Positions 36,989 through 46,850 of a DNA stretch of 64,000 nucleotides are shown here, piece by piece. This DNA comes from Paraglaciecola sp. MB-3u-78 (GTDB lineage: Bacteria > Pseudomonadota > Gammaproteobacteria > Enterobacterales > Alteromonadaceae), in NCBI RefSeq assembly GCF_002835935.1, contig NZ_PJCF01000086.1, positions 124,001-188,000 on the forward strand. Direction: 5' to 3'. Below the pieces are notes generated by a model. That model made no database searches. It was given only the letters and a program-made list of their open reading frames with translations, and was not told the origin of the DNA. Position numbers and translations under genes: made by a program. Within the stretch, counting starts at the first letter, position 1. Each line of letters opens with the position of its first letter.

Positions 36989-37645
36989 TTAGAAACGATA
37001 ACCGGCAGTAATGGAATATATTAAGGGGTCAATGCTGACATCTACGCTGCCCGCTGCACCATTTAGGTCAAAGCTGGCTTCGGTGTCTATGTCTATCCAA
37101 CGAACTGACCCATTGATGAGCCATTTATCGTCAAGCATATAATCAAAACCCACCTGAGCGGCTAAACCAAACGAGCTGTCTAAGTCTAGATTACTAAAGC
37201 CAGCATCAGTGTTGGCACTGGTAAATTTTTCATCAAAGAATATGGTGTAGTTAATACCTGCCCCTACATAAGGCTGAAACTTAGCGCTGGGCTCTGAAAA
37301 ATAATAGTTAGCACTAACAGTAGGAGGTAAGTGTTTGGTGTTACCTAATGGGCCTACAGTATCCAAGCCTATATCGTGACTAAATGGTGTAGCAGCCAAG
37401 ACCTCAATGGCCAACTGTGGGCTATAGAAATATACAAAATTTAAACCCAGTTGGGTATTGCTATCAACATTCACACCTACACCTAAATCTGCTCCTGCTA
37501 CGTTAACATTGTTGCTTGAGTCATCTGGCGCAATATTAGTCATACCAACGCGTACCACCCAATCACCTTGCTCATAGGCAAAAGCTGGACTGATTGTGCT
37601 TAATAAAGTACCTGCTATCGCGACCGATAAAATCAATTTTTTCAT
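36989..37645 (-). CDS. ompW: OmpW family outer-membrane protein
   Basis: An eight-stranded outer-membrane barrel of about 218 residues, proposed in this family to pass small hydrophobic molecules. The signal peptide (MKKLILSVAIAGTLLS...AFA) is followed by GDWVVRVGMTNIAPDDSS, the PPTVSANYYF strand typical of OmpW, PYVGAGINYTIFFDE, and a terminal YSITAGYRF ending in Phe. I use ATG 37645, preceded by AGAGAG, rather than an earlier in-frame codon at 37750 that would disrupt the signal peptide. Confidence 0.9.
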   Translation of the reverse strand: MKKLILSVAIAGTLLSTISPAFAYEQGDWVVRVGMTNIAPDDSSNNVNVAGADLGVGVNVDSNTQLGLNFVYFYSPQLAIEVLAATPFSHDIGLDTVGPLGNTKHLPPTVSANYYFSEPSAKFQPYVGAGINYTIFFDEKFTSANTDAGFSNLDLDSSFGLAAQVGFDYMLDDKWLINGSVRWIDIDTEASFDLNGAAGSVDVSIDPLIYSITAGYRF

Positions 37646-37750
37646 ATGTTTCTCTCTGTATATTAATGAATAAATCAATTTTAAATGACTCACCAAGCTC
37701 ATGACTGATCTAAAACAAGGTTTGTCTTTGTATTGTGGCTGTTTGCTCAA

Positions 37751-38438
37751 AAAAATTATAATTTAGGTTTGTTGCGTGATTTTTAAGCAAGTAATTGATG
37801 GTTGGCAAATGGCTTGGGAATATGTGGGTTCAGCCACTTAAAAAGGATTATGTATGTTGGTTAGTATTCAAAGTCGGTAATATGCCACAGTCTAAAGGTT
37901 GTCGCCGACAAAACATGTGAAGTCTGACAGAGCCTTGCATAAACACTTCTATCGCAAAGATACATTGGAATTGAGCTTGGTGCAGATATCAGAGTTGTTC
38001 GAGTCTAATGTCATTTACGCCGCTGTCTGGCCTAGAAATATTTTTATCAACGGCTGGGTTGTGATGAATCTAAGTGAGCTTTAATAGTAATCACTATTAA
38101 AAACAACAAGCGCCGCCCCATATCATTATGGAACGGCGCTTCTGCTTTTGAGTCAGTCTGTCTTCTGCCTTGATAACTATTGGTTGTTATTTTTGGCAAT
38201 CAGGGTTGTCTATAAACCTTGATTAGTCCCTACCTCTCGAAGACAGCCCCCTCGTTGGCATAAATAAAGCAGATATTAGACCAGTATTTTTTGTTGTTTA
38301 AAAACAGTTGGTTATATTATTACAAAGGATTAAATAGCGGATGGTTGCACGGTATTTGTGAAGTGTAAGTATGAAATCACCAAAGTAGTGCGTTAGACTG
38401 GATGCTCTAGTCATAGTCATTTATTATGACGATTGGTA
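37751..38438. other. Long intergenic region with little coding signal
   Basis: Between the OmpW and YacL genes I see no convincing gene. An open frame with a TTG start at 37899-38084 would encode 61 residues (DTLELSLVQISELFESNVIY inside); I do not recognise it and it lacks a clear ribosome site. A hairpin follows at 38108-38141. Promoters for the OmpW gene should lie near 37650-37800. Confidence 0.5.
38108..38150 (+). terminator. Hairpin, possible terminator
   Basis: AAGCGCCG and CGGCGCTT form a perfect 8-bp stem around an 18-base loop, followed by TCTGCTTTT. It lies about 25 bases after the doubtful 61-residue ORF. Confidence 0.45.
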
Positions 38439-38807
38439 TTAGCTAACAAACTTTTGCCAAGCTTTCAGTAAAGTGTGAAAATCGGCTAAGCCACAGCCTG
38501 ATTGGATATGTAAATCACTTAATTCTTGGCTTTCGTCTTCTTCTGAGGATGTCATTTCTTGAATATGATTGTTATTTAAGATGAGTTCAACTTCATCTTT
38601 ATCAAACTCTAAATGATATTCCTTTCCATTGTGTTGGTAACTAGAAAGTTGATTAGTTTGAAGCTGCTGGATAGTGTTGAGTAACAATGTTATTTGCCCA
38701 AAGTCTTGAGCGATTTCATGACTTAACCAATCACCAAAAGCTTCACACTCAAGCTCACATGTGGCTACAGGTTGCCCTAAAATATCATGGGAAAATTGAT
38801 AGTCCAT
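38439..38807 (-). CDS. yacL: UPF0231 family protein YacL
   Basis: A 122-residue acidic cytoplasmic protein matching E. coli YacL: start MDYQFSHDILGQPVA, the middle GKEYHLEFDKDEVELIL (E. coli GHEYTLWMDGEEVMV), and the end CGLADFHTLLKAWQKFV. The function of the family is unknown. Monocistronic on this strand. Confidence 0.88.
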   Translation of the reverse strand: MDYQFSHDILGQPVATCELECEAFGDWLSHEIAQDFGQITLLLNTIQQLQTNQLSSYQHNGKEYHLEFDKDEVELILNNNHIQEMTSSEEDESQELSDLHIQSGCGLADFHTLLKAWQKFVS

Positions 38808-38952
38808 TAGATGTCACAGGTTATTGAATTGTGATCTGCTACTATACGCTAATCCAGTCGCCTACTGTTAATAAAATGCCCATTCAGCCATTCAAAGTCA
38901 TCAGTCTTTACCGGTGATTTGATTTTATCGACAACTAAGATAATGAGGGGAT

Positions 38953-39381
38953 TTAGCTTAATGGCAAATGTACAACATTCCTGTAACCGTCAATAATATC
39001 AACAATGCTAATAAAACCATCCCCTCCTTCGTCTTTGATAAAATAGCCGGCAACGTTTGACGCGTAACTGTTGAAAATATCGCTCTCATCTTGTGAGGTG
39101 CTTAGAACAAAGACTACACTATTTTTGTAAGCACTATTAGCACGCAATGTAGTCAAAAATTCTAAGCCGTTCATACGTGGCATTTGCAAGTCTAACAATA
39201 TGATAAAAGGATGACTTATTTTACCTGATGCGAGCAATTCCAGTGCTTCTACCCCGTCTTTAGCGCGTACTATGGGGCTGGATATTTCGCGCCTTTTAAA
39301 CTCTCGTTTGATGCTCATGGCATCAATATCATCATCTTCGATTAAAAAGAGGGTGACGTCATTAGGGTTCGGTTTGTTCAT
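38953..39381 (-). CDS. Single-domain response regulator (Rcp1 type)
   Basis: A 142-residue stand-alone receiver. Acidic pocket EDDDID, phosphoacceptor Asp in IILLDLQMPRMNGLEFL, the switch Ser/Thr in FVLSTSQDE and Lys in GYFIKDEG are all present. It overlaps the kinase gene upstream by 4 bases and is surely its partner. The form with a DLQMPRMNG loop is typical of regulators paired with phytochrome-like or GAF-PAS kinases. No output domain, so it acts through protein contacts. Confidence 0.93.
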   Translation of the reverse strand: MNKPNPNDVTLFLIEDDDIDAMSIKREFKRREISSPIVRAKDGVEALELLASGKISHPFIILLDLQMPRMNGLEFLTTLRANSAYKNSVVFVLSTSQDESDIFNSYASNVAGYFIKDEGGDGFISIVDIIDGYRNVVHLPLS

Positions 39382-40919
39382 TTATGACTTGCCTCCAGTT
39401 TAGGCCATGTGACAGTAAACGTTGCCCCTTTGCCAATATCTGATTTGACTGCAATGTTAGCTGAATAATTTGCTAATGCTTTTTCTACTATTGCCAGTCC
39501 TAAGCCACTGCCTTCCACTTCATCTCTTGGCTTAAGGGTTTGAAATTTCATAAATATTTTTTCATGTAAGCTAGGATCAATACCTGGTCCATCATCTGTC
39601 ACACTTATTTGATAATCATGTGCTAAATTTTTGCAATGTATTTTGATATGACCAGATTTTTTAAAATGATGTTTGACTGCATTGGATATTAAGTTTGTAA
39701 GCACCAACTCTAATGGTACCTTGGGTAATACAAGGTCTATGTCATCTATGTCAATTTTAAAACCTTGAGGCAGGTTTAACAACTGGTAACAGTGTTTTGC
39801 TGTTTTTTGTAAATTCAGCGTTTGTGGTAAACCATCGTTTTTTCCGACTCTTGAATAATCAAGTAAGTCTTTAAGTAACATATTCATGCGATCAATACGG
39901 TTCTTGATCATACCAAAATGTTCGAGGCTCTCTCCTTGCAAGACTTCACTGGCGTCTTCCTCAATCCATGACACCAAACGCTTAATAGCATTCAATGGTG
40001 CTTTTAGATCATGGGAGGCAATATAGGCAAATTCCTCAAGGTCGCTATTTGACTTCTTTAACTTTTCGATTAACGCTTCTCGCTCGGTGACATCTCGAGC
40101 GATACCGAATATATAGGCTTTACCTTTGTCATCTTCAAAACGGGTTTTGGTGATAAACAAAGTACGGATTTCGCCGTTTGAAAAGGTTATTTTTTCTATG
40201 GTTTCGGCTTTGCCTTGCTCGAAAGCTAACTTGTCTTGCACTATAAAAGTTGCGGCTGCTGCATCGCTATATCTTTCTAAAGCGGAGGAACCAATGACCT
40301 TATCGCGCATTTTTTCTGGGAATAAAGACAAAAAAGCCGTATTTGCATGTAATATTTTATAGTCACTGTCTTTGGCAAATACTAGATCTGGGTTGTTTTT
40401 TGTAATCAACTGATTAAGATCAGTTAGTTTAGATAACTCGAAATTTTTTCTTCGAAGTTCTAATTGAGATACTACATCTTTAGCCAACAGTTTTAAGATA
40501 GATTTTTGGTGTTTATTTAACATGTTTGGCTTAGTGTCAAATACACACAAGGTACCCAAAATTTGCTCCTCGGTATTGATGAGGGGTACGCCAGCGTAAT
40601 ACCGAATATTGGGTGTTTCTTTAACAACTTTATTTAGTTTAGTGCGCTCATTAAGTAGGGTGTCAGAAATTTCTAACACACCGGTTTGATTGACTGTGTG
40701 TTTACAAAAATCATTTTTTTGGTCCATTTCGTTAGGAAATAATCCAACTTGTGAGAACACCCACAGTTTATCAACATCGATAAAATTGACCATGGCGAAA
40801 AGTTTGTCGCAGCTTTTGGCTGCAAACATAACTATGTCATTAAACATGGTGTCTATTTCAGCATCCAAAAGGTTGTATTTTATTATTGTTGGGACTCGAA
40901 ATTTTTTACCTGATGACAT
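39378..40919 (-). CDS. GAF-PAS sensor histidine kinase
   Basis: A soluble 513-residue kinase. GAF domain (about 15-160, YYAGVPLINTEEQILGTLCVFD), PAS domain (about 170-285), phosphoacceptor His in EFAYIASHDLKAPLNAI (about 300), ATPase domain with NLISNAVKHH, VTDDGPGID and GSGLGLAIVEKAL. No membrane helices and no obvious chromophore cysteine motif of a bacteriophytochrome. Its stop overlaps the start of the receiver gene at 38953-39381 by 4 bases. Confidence 0.93.
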   Translation of the reverse strand: MSSGKKFRVPTIIKYNLLDAEIDTMFNDIVMFAAKSCDKLFAMVNFIDVDKLWVFSQVGLFPNEMDQKNDFCKHTVNQTGVLEISDTLLNERTKLNKVVKETPNIRYYAGVPLINTEEQILGTLCVFDTKPNMLNKHQKSILKLLAKDVVSQLELRRKNFELSKLTDLNQLITKNNPDLVFAKDSDYKILHANTAFLSLFPEKMRDKVIGSSALERYSDAAAATFIVQDKLAFEQGKAETIEKITFSNGEIRTLFITKTRFEDDKGKAYIFGIARDVTEREALIEKLKKSNSDLEEFAYIASHDLKAPLNAIKRLVSWIEEDASEVLQGESLEHFGMIKNRIDRMNMLLKDLLDYSRVGKNDGLPQTLNLQKTAKHCYQLLNLPQGFKIDIDDIDLVLPKVPLELVLTNLISNAVKHHFKKSGHIKIHCKNLAHDYQISVTDDGPGIDPSLHEKIFMKFQTLKPRDEVEGSGLGLAIVEKALANYSANIAVKSDIGKGATFTVTWPKLEASHK

Positions 40920-41003
40920 GATTGTTTCCTAAACAAAATTAAATTGAAATATTCACTAGGGTTATACAAAACCTCCTTGATAACCGAGACGGTAAGTTAT
41001 GAC

Positions 41004-41417
41004 CTACATGGTTCCAATCTTCGTTTTTAATTCTTCTATAGTCGATTTACCTTTGATGAGAAAACCTTTTACAAAGTCATATGCTAAGGCACGTGCTTCT
41101 TCTTGGGGGTCGTCGGCCCCTGAATACATCAAAATTTGACAGATACCTAAGTCAAGTTGCGTTTTTAGTTCAGCGAATTTTTGTAAAAATTCAAATCCGC
41201 CCATGATGGGCATATTGACGTCAAGAATGATGATGTTGGGGGGGAAATTAGCACCAAACTGCTGCTGGTTTTGTGAATAGTCGTTTAAAAATGCCAGCCC
41301 TAATTTACCATCGCTTTCTTGCATGATTTCGCTCACACCAATTTTTTTAAGCTGATGGCTTAAAATGTACCGTTCAATCTCACTATCATCAATAATTAAC
41401 ACGCTTGGCTGCGGCAT
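41004..41417 (-). CDS. Single-domain response regulator
   Basis: A 137-residue receiver: IIDDSEIER acidic pocket, IIILDVNMPIMGGFEFL phosphoacceptor, MYSGADDPQEE switch and FLIKGKS lysine. It lies 85 bases upstream of the GAF-PAS kinase on the same strand, so kinase, receiver and this protein may form one phosphorelay. No output domain. Confidence 0.92.
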   Translation of the reverse strand: MPQPSVLIIDDSEIERYILSHQLKKIGVSEIMQESDGKLGLAFLNDYSQNQQQFGANFPPNIIILDVNMPIMGGFEFLQKFAELKTQLDLGICQILMYSGADDPQEEARALAYDFVKGFLIKGKSTIEELKTKIGTM

Positions 41418-41521
41418 AACAAGTGGTCTTTTTTGTACAGTAAATCTTTATACCACATTAATCATTTTTGTTTGTAGATAACAGCGATACACAAGACTAA
41501 AGTATCATTAAATTATGCCTT

Positions 41522-42034
41522 TTATTTAACAAATACTGCACCCGAGCGTTCTAGCTCAGTTAAATATACTCTTACCTCAAATTCAACTTGATGATACTCA
41601 GGCAGCATATGCTGGCATAGTTGATAGAATGCTTTGTTGTGTTGTTTTTCTTTTAAATGGGCGAGCTCATGTACTACTATCATCTTTAAGAATGGCTCGG
41701 GAGTTTGCTTGAATAAGGTACTGACCCGAAGCTCGTTTTTACTCTTTAACTTGCCACCTTGAACCCGTGATACATAGCTGTGTAGCCCTAAAGCGTGGTT
41801 GACTATATGAATTTTACTGTCGTAGATCACTTTGCTTAGTGGTTGGGTTTTCTTCATAAATTGATTTTTTAGAGATATAGCGTAGTCACGGAGTTCGCCA
41901 TCGTTGGCGATGTCATGTGTGTATGGGTAACGTGTTCTTAACCAATCCCCCAGTTTATTTTGCGAAAGTAAATGTTGAATGTCATCTTGCAAATGTGCTG
42001 CATAGTGAGCGAGATAGGGTAGTGAATTTGACAT
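41522..42034 (-). CDS. YgjP-like metallopeptidase domain protein
   Basis: A 170-residue protein with a zinc-protease motif VVHELAHLKEKQHNKAFYQLC (HExxH plus downstream His) and MLPEYH near the end, as in the YgjP/WLM (DUF45) family often found next to type I restriction or DNA-repair genes. The N-terminus lacks a signal peptide, so it is cytoplasmic. Proteolysis has not been shown for most family members. It is divergent from arsR. Confidence 0.85.
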   Translation of the reverse strand: MSNSLPYLAHYAAHLQDDIQHLLSQNKLGDWLRTRYPYTHDIANDGELRDYAISLKNQFMKKTQPLSKVIYDSKIHIVNHALGLHSYVSRVQGGKLKSKNELRVSTLFKQTPEPFLKMIVVHELAHLKEKQHNKAFYQLCQHMLPEYHQVEFEVRVYLTELERSGAVFVK

Positions 42035-42128
42035 AAAGATTCCTAGCTGAATAACTTACTTAGTTTAAATCTTAAAAGTTAAATAGTCGCCTGCTCGTTT
42101 AATTAACCTGAGTTCAGGTTAACTATTG

Positions 42129-42164
42129 ACATATGAAATATCATATATATGATATTTCATATGT
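42129..42164 (+). promoter_or_regulatory. Perfect 36-bp palindrome, probable ArsR operator
   Basis: ACATATGAAATATCATAT followed directly by its exact reverse complement. It ends 21 bases before the arsR start and overlaps where a promoter would lie. The TATGAAATATCATA half-sites resemble other ArsR-family operators. The length and perfection are unusual. Confidence 0.8.
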
Positions 42165-42184
42165 ATTGAGCGGAGTACTACTTA

Positions 42185-42517
42185 ATGATCCCCGTCGTTT
42201 TTTATAAATGTTTATCTGAAGACACTCGTCTGAAGTGTTTGTTATTGATCACCCTTAAAGGTGAGTTATGCGTGTGTGATCTAATTAGTGCTCTGCAGTT
42301 AAGTCAGCCTAAGGTGTCCAGACATCTAGCTGAACTCCGTAAATGTGGCATTCTGTCTGACCAAAGACGGGGTAAATGGGTGTTTTATCAACTTAATCAA
42401 GCCTTGCCTAATTGGTCACTTGAGGTGCTTAAGCTTACCGCCAAAGACAATATTCAATACTTAAGAGATTGTTTAACTCATTTAGAAACAGTTAAGCAAT
42501 TAGATCATTGTTGTTAA
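42185..42517 (+). CDS. arsR: ArsR family arsenic-responsive repressor
   Basis: A 110-residue winged-helix repressor. The As(III)-binding motif GELCVCDL gives Cys29 and Cys31; the third cysteine of the E. coli R773 site is replaced (Ile34), so the third ligand must come from elsewhere, possibly the terminal Cys-Cys. The recognition helix is LSQPKVSRHLAELRKCGIL. First gene of arsR-arsC-arsH-acr3, with a perfect palindrome just upstream for autoregulation. Confidence 0.93.
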   Translation: MIPVVFYKCLSEDTRLKCLLLITLKGELCVCDLISALQLSQPKVSRHLAELRKCGILSDQRRGKWVFYQLNQALPNWSLEVLKLTAKDNIQYLRDCLTHLETVKQLDHCC

Positions 42518-42539
42518 CTCTCTATTGGAATGTTATTGA

Positions 42540-43019
42540 ATGAAAATTTTATATATTTGTACCCATAATCGCTGCCGAAGTATTTTGTCGGAAGCTATCA
42601 CTAATCAATTTTCTGTTGGCAAAGCTGGGAAAATAGTCGCCAAAAGCGCGGGTAGTCAACCTGTAGGCGAAGTGCACCCATTGTCGATTCAATACTTGCA
42701 AGAAGCGGGTATTTCAACAGATGGCTTATGTAGCCAATCTTGGGATGATTTTGAACAGTTTGCGCCTGATTTAGTGGTGACTGTATGTGATTCTGCCGCC
42801 GGTGAAACTTGCCCCGCTTGGTTTGGCAAAAGCCTTAAAGTACATTGGGGCTTAGCCGACCCATCTAAGTTACAAGGGTCTGAAGCACAAATCGCCGAAG
42901 CTTTCAGAGCAACTATCGAACAAATCAAACAAAGAGTGGAACAACTGGTTAATCTCGACGTTGATGTAAAAGACAAGGTCGCTTTTAAAGCTGCACTTGC
43001 TAATTTAGGTGCAGTGTAA
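42540..43019 (+). CDS. arsC: Arsenate reductase, LMW-phosphatase fold
   Basis: A 159-residue enzyme reducing As(V) to As(III). Phosphatase loop C7-T-H-N-R-C-R13 at the N-terminus; Cys83 and Cys91 in [17 protein letters not shown] correspond to the redox relay cysteines of the thioredoxin-coupled ArsC type. LADPSK supplies the conserved Asp. The stop TAA shares its last base with the arsH start, so translation is coupled. Confidence 0.94.
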   Translation: MKILYICTHNRCRSILSEAITNQFSVGKAGKIVAKSAGSQPVGEVHPLSIQYLQEAGISTDGLCSQSWDDFEQFAPDLVVTVCDSAAGETCPAWFGKSLKVHWGLADPSKLQGSEAQIAEAFRATIEQIKQRVEQLVNLDVDVKDKVAFKAALANLGAV

Positions 43020-43738
43020 TGTCTGATTCTCATGGGTTGATACCTAATCTTGATTTCACTGAATTTCACTCTCCCAGAGCAACAGATTTCGTCAAAACAA
43101 GCTCTGAACATAAACCCAAAATACTTTTGCTGTATGGTTCATTACGGACACGGTCGTTTAGTCGATTGGTGGTAGAAGAGTCGGCCCGCTTATTAGATGC
43201 CATGGGAGCCGAAACACGGATTTTTGACCCTACAGGTTTACCTTTACCCGATGGTGATGAAGCAACTCATGTAAAAGTGGTGGAGCTGCGTGAACTGATG
43301 ATGTGGTCTGAGGGTCAAGTATGGTGTTCTCCTGAGCGTCATGGCGCAATGACAGGCATTCTAAAAAGTCAGATTGATTGGGTGCCGCTGAATATAGGTG
43401 GTGTAAGACCCACTCAAGGAAAAACCCTAGCTGTTATGCAAGTTTCTGGTGGTTCCCAGTCATTTAACGCGGTGAATCAAATGCGTATTTTAGGCCGTTG
43501 GATGCGTATGTTGACTATTCCTAATCAGTCGTCAGTCGCCAAAGCATTTATGGAATTTGACGACAACGACAGAATGAAAGCGTCCCCTTATTACAATCGC
43601 ATTGTCGATGTGTTGGAAGAGCTAATAAAATTTACATTGCTGACCAGAGACAACAACGATTATTTGGTTGACCGCTATTCGGAACGAGTCGAATCTGCAG
43701 AACAAGTGAGTCAGCGCGTTAATCAGCGTGTTATCTAG
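43019..43738 (+). CDS. arsH: ArsH NADPH-dependent FMN reductase (organoarsenical resistance)
   Basis: A 239-residue flavoprotein; family members oxidise trivalent organoarsenicals. Diagnostic strings are [19 protein letters not shown] (FMN phosphate loop), WSPER-type [20 protein letters not shown], and [23 protein letters not shown]. Overlaps arsC by one base (TAATG). Confidence 0.95.
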   Translation: MSDSHGLIPNLDFTEFHSPRATDFVKTSSEHKPKILLLYGSLRTRSFSRLVVEESARLLDAMGAETRIFDPTGLPLPDGDEATHVKVVELRELMMWSEGQVWCSPERHGAMTGILKSQIDWVPLNIGGVRPTQGKTLAVMQVSGGSQSFNAVNQMRILGRWMRMLTIPNQSSVAKAFMEFDDNDRMKASPYYNRIVDVLEELIKFTLLTRDNNDYLVDRYSERVESAEQVSQRVNQRVI

Positions 43739-43769
43739 CGTTTAATAAAAAGCATAGAGGAACAAAAAT

Positions 43770-44798
43770 ATGGGATTATTTGAGCGTTATTTATCTGTTT
43801 GGGTAGGCATCAGCATCATAGTGGGTGTGCTTTTAGGCAGTCTTATTCCAGGGGTTTTTGCCCTAGTGGCAAGTTTAGAGTATGCCCATGTCAATATAGT
43901 AGTGGCAGTACTGATTTGGTTAATGGTGTACCCCATAATGATCCAAATTGACTTCTCATCCATCAAAGATGTTGGAAAAAAACCTAAGGGGTTAGCGTTA
44001 ACACTGGTCATTAATTGGCTCATTAAACCTTTTACAATGGCTGCTTTAGGATGGCTATTTTTTAAAGGTTTTTTTGCTGATTGGGTCGACCCGCAATCTG
44101 CCAATGAATACATTGCAGGCATGATTTTGTTAGGAGTGGCACCTTGTACCGCCATGGTATTTGTTTGGAGCCAAATGACCAAAGGTGATGCCAATTATAC
44201 TTTGGTGCAAGTATCGATTAACGACATCATTATGATCTTTGCCTTTGCGCCTTTGACTGCACTTTTATTAGGTGTCAGTGATATTCAAGTACCTTGGAAT
44301 ACCCTACTCATTTCGGTGGTGCTGTATGTTTTATTACCTTTGATTGCAGGTGTATTAACCCGTTCGTTACTAGATGAAAAAGCCGAAAAACTTGGCGAAC
44401 ACAAACATATTGATAGTTTTGTCGCAGCACTTAAACCTTGGTCGATAGTGGGTTTACTCGCTACTGTGGTGTTATTATTTGGTTTTCAAGCGCAAACTAT
44501 ATTGGCCAAACCTCAGACTATCCTGTTGATAGCGATACCACTCATTATCCAAACCTATGGCATTTTTGCTATTGCCTACTTTTTTGCTATGCGGCTAAAA
44601 TTACCCCACAATATTGCTGGGCCCGCTAGTATGATTGGCACCTCTAACTTTTTTGAGTTGGCGGTTGCTGTGGCCATTTCGTTGTTTGGATTACATTCAG
44701 GTGCTGCCTTGGCCACTGTGGTTGGGGTCTTGGTTGAAGTGCCAGTGATGTTGTCTTTGGTGTATTTTGTTAATAGAACTCGCCACTGGTTTGATTAA
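43770..44798 (+). CDS. acr3: Arsenite efflux transporter Acr3
   Basis: A 342-residue, ten-helix inner-membrane carrier expelling As(III). The conserved Cys lies in [21 protein letters not shown], and [24 protein letters not shown] is the second family signature. Last gene of the ars operon, 31 bases after arsH. Confidence 0.95.
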   Translation: MGLFERYLSVWVGISIIVGVLLGSLIPGVFALVASLEYAHVNIVVAVLIWLMVYPIMIQIDFSSIKDVGKKPKGLALTLVINWLIKPFTMAALGWLFFKGFFADWVDPQSANEYIAGMILLGVAPCTAMVFVWSQMTKGDANYTLVQVSINDIIMIFAFAPLTALLLGVSDIQVPWNTLLISVVLYVLLPLIAGVLTRSLLDEKAEKLGEHKHIDSFVAALKPWSIVGLLATVVLLFGFQAQTILAKPQTILLIAIPLIIQTYGIFAIAYFFAMRLKLPHNIAGPASMIGTSNFFELAVAVAISLFGLHSGAALATVVGVLVEVPVMLSLVYFVNRTRHWFD

Positions 44799-44927
44799 CA
44801 GCAGATGCGAGCTTGGTAGGAAGACTGAAAACTGAAAACAGAAGCAACTCCGAATAGTGTCTGCATTCTTGACTTGTGCTGGCAACATTAACCTTTTTAA
44901 ATAAGACCATCAGGGAAGTATAGGGCT

Positions 44928-45932
44928 ATGAAAGCTTTTGTTTTATTGTTATCCGCTATGCTTGGTGTAAATAGTGCTAGTGCTAAGACTAATAGTGCTG
45001 AGTCAGCTTCAACTAAGCTAAAAGGTGCAGATAAGTGTTTAATAAATGCCCTTGAACAAGCAACACCGGAACAAACTGTGGGTGAATTACGCCAAAGTTG
45101 CGCAGATAAAGCGCCGACTTTATTTAAGCAGCGTGTTGAGCTAGAAAAACAAGCGTCGAAAAACCCTTTTGCAATCATACCCCATAAGCCCAATTTTGTG
45201 TTGCCCGCCAGCGTGACTAGTATTAATCAAGAGCCCTATATTGGTACTCCTGTTGGTTCAAAGTTGGATAATGTTGAAATTAAATTTCAAGTGTCTTTAA
45301 AGTATTTGTTCACGCAAGATCTGATATTTAAAGATCTCGACCTACAATTTGCTTTTACCACTACCAGCTGGTGGCAAGCCTACAATAGTGATATTTCAGC
45401 ACCTTTTCGAGAGACTAATTATGAACCAGAAGTGATACTCAATTATCACCATGCTTGGTCGTTATTGGGATTGCCTGTTGAACAAACCACCTTGTCATTT
45501 AATCATCAGTCAAATGGCCAAACAGGACAGCTATCACGCAGTTGGAATAGAGTCATCCTAGGTTTTGCTTTTGCCCCAGCTGATAACGTGTTGTGGGGCA
45601 TTAGAACGTGGTATAGATTGCCAGAAAACGATAAAAAAACCGCACTTGATCCCGCAGGAGACGATAATCCAGATATCGAAAAGTACATGGGTTATGGTGA
45701 AATAGGCGGGCTGTGGAGCATATCCGATAAAAATTCGTTAGAATTTATGCTTAGAAACAACTTACGCAGCGATAATAACAGAGGAGCGATTCAACTGGGT
45801 TGGTCATTTCCTATTAACGACCGTATTCAAGGGTACATAGAATACTTTAATGGATATGGCGAAAGTCTGATTTATTACAACCATCATGCCCATAGGTTAG
45901 GTATCGGATTTAAACTGACTAATTGGTTGTAG
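44928..45932 (+). CDS. pldA: Outer-membrane phospholipase A1 (OmpLA)
   Basis: A 334-residue precursor of the calcium-dependent outer-membrane phospholipase that removes misplaced surface phospholipid. A signal peptide ends near ASA. The catalytic His193 and Ser195 are in NHQSNGQ, and the Asn in SRSWNR completes the triad pattern. The barrel ends in FNGYGESLIYYNHHAHRLGIGF, close to the family C-terminus. Confidence 0.93.
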   Translation: MKAFVLLLSAMLGVNSASAKTNSAESASTKLKGADKCLINALEQATPEQTVGELRQSCADKAPTLFKQRVELEKQASKNPFAIIPHKPNFVLPASVTSINQEPYIGTPVGSKLDNVEIKFQVSLKYLFTQDLIFKDLDLQFAFTTTSWWQAYNSDISAPFRETNYEPEVILNYHHAWSLLGLPVEQTTLSFNHQSNGQTGQLSRSWNRVILGFAFAPADNVLWGIRTWYRLPENDKKTALDPAGDDNPDIEKYMGYGEIGGLWSISDKNSLEFMLRNNLRSDNNRGAIQLGWSFPINDRIQGYIEYFNGYGESLIYYNHHAHRLGIGFKLTNWL

Positions 45933-45950
45933 CCTTTTAAAGTCTGATGT

Positions 45951-46850
45951 TTATGAGTAAATTTCGGTTCTGTTGCGGCCATTATTTTTAGCTAGATAAA
46001 GAGCGTCATCAGCTTGTTGATATAAATGATGGAGATTTTGACTACCATCGCTCATAGTGATCCCTATACTGACAGTGATTGGGATGTTGTTGACTTCTAT
46101 TTTTGATACTAACTTATGTAGTCGCTCAGCAAACAGATTGGCATCCTTTACATCTGTATCTGGCAAGAACATGATAAATTCTTCGCCACCAAATCTTGCA
46201 ATCAAGTCCGTTTGACGACCCAATTTTTTTAATCGCTGACCTAATTCTTTTAAAACACGGTCCCCTTGCATATGTCCAAATGAATCATTCACTTTTTTAA
46301 AGTGATCAATATCAATCATGATCAAAGCAATCTTATGAGCATATCGTTTTGCTTGATTCAGGAGCTCTGGTGCCCGCAAATTGAGTTCGCGGCGATTCAT
46401 CAGTCCAGTTAACTCATCTGTTGATGCCATCAACGTTAAAACCTTTGCTTGAGCTTCTAACTTCTTTCGGGTAGCTATAAGTTCCTCATATAGTTTGTCA
46501 CGATTTGATGCGTTGAAAAAACTCCAATAAACATGTCCTTGTTCATCCATTTTTGCACTCACAATTATCGAGATGCGGTTGTTATTGCCGTCTAATAAAG
46601 CTAATTGAATCTCTTCGCATTTTTTTTCGTGTAATAACATTGGCATCAAATAACTTTCGATAAATATCTTCGATGAATAGGTAAATAAATCATCTGAACT
46701 TTTACCTAGCAATGTCTCAAGTTTCCAATGTAGTTCATCAGAAAAATACGCATTAGCATAGATAATATTCCGGTTTTTATCGGTTATCAATGCACCAGAC
46801 TGGAATGCATCTGGGCTGGGATGTAAAAAGCTAATGGCCTTGTTAGTCAA
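45951..46850 (-). CDS. PAS-GGDEF diguanylate cyclase
   Basis: A soluble 299-residue cyclase: PAS domain (about 10-120, GALITDKNRNIIYANAYF), short coiled coil, GGDEF domain (about 135-299) with active site ARFGGEEFIMFL and an RxxD inhibitory site (RQTD) just upstream. TTG start at 46850 lies inside the end of the RsbQ-like hydrolase gene (8-base overlap), so the two are translationally coupled. The PAS domain is the likely receiver of the hydrolase signal. Confidence 0.93.
   Translation of the reverse strand: MTNKAISFLHPSPDAFQSGALITDKNRNIIYANAYFSDELHWKLETLLGKSSDDLFTYSSKIFIESYLMPMLLHEKKCEEIQLALLDGNNNRISIIVSAKMDEQGHVYWSFFNASNRDKLYEELIATRKKLEAQAKVLTLMASTDELTGLMNRRELNLRAPELLNQAKRYAHKIALIMIDIDHFKKVNDSFGHMQGDRVLKELGQRLKKLGRQTDLIARFGGEEFIMFLPDTDVKDANLFAERLHKLVSKIEVNNIPITVSIGITMSDGSQNLHHLYQQADDALYLAKNNGRNRTEIYS

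Noticed and set aside
37899-38084. 61-codon ORF downstream of the OmpW gene region
   Set aside because: TTG start, no clear ribosome site and no family recognised; described under the intergenic region rather than called as a gene.
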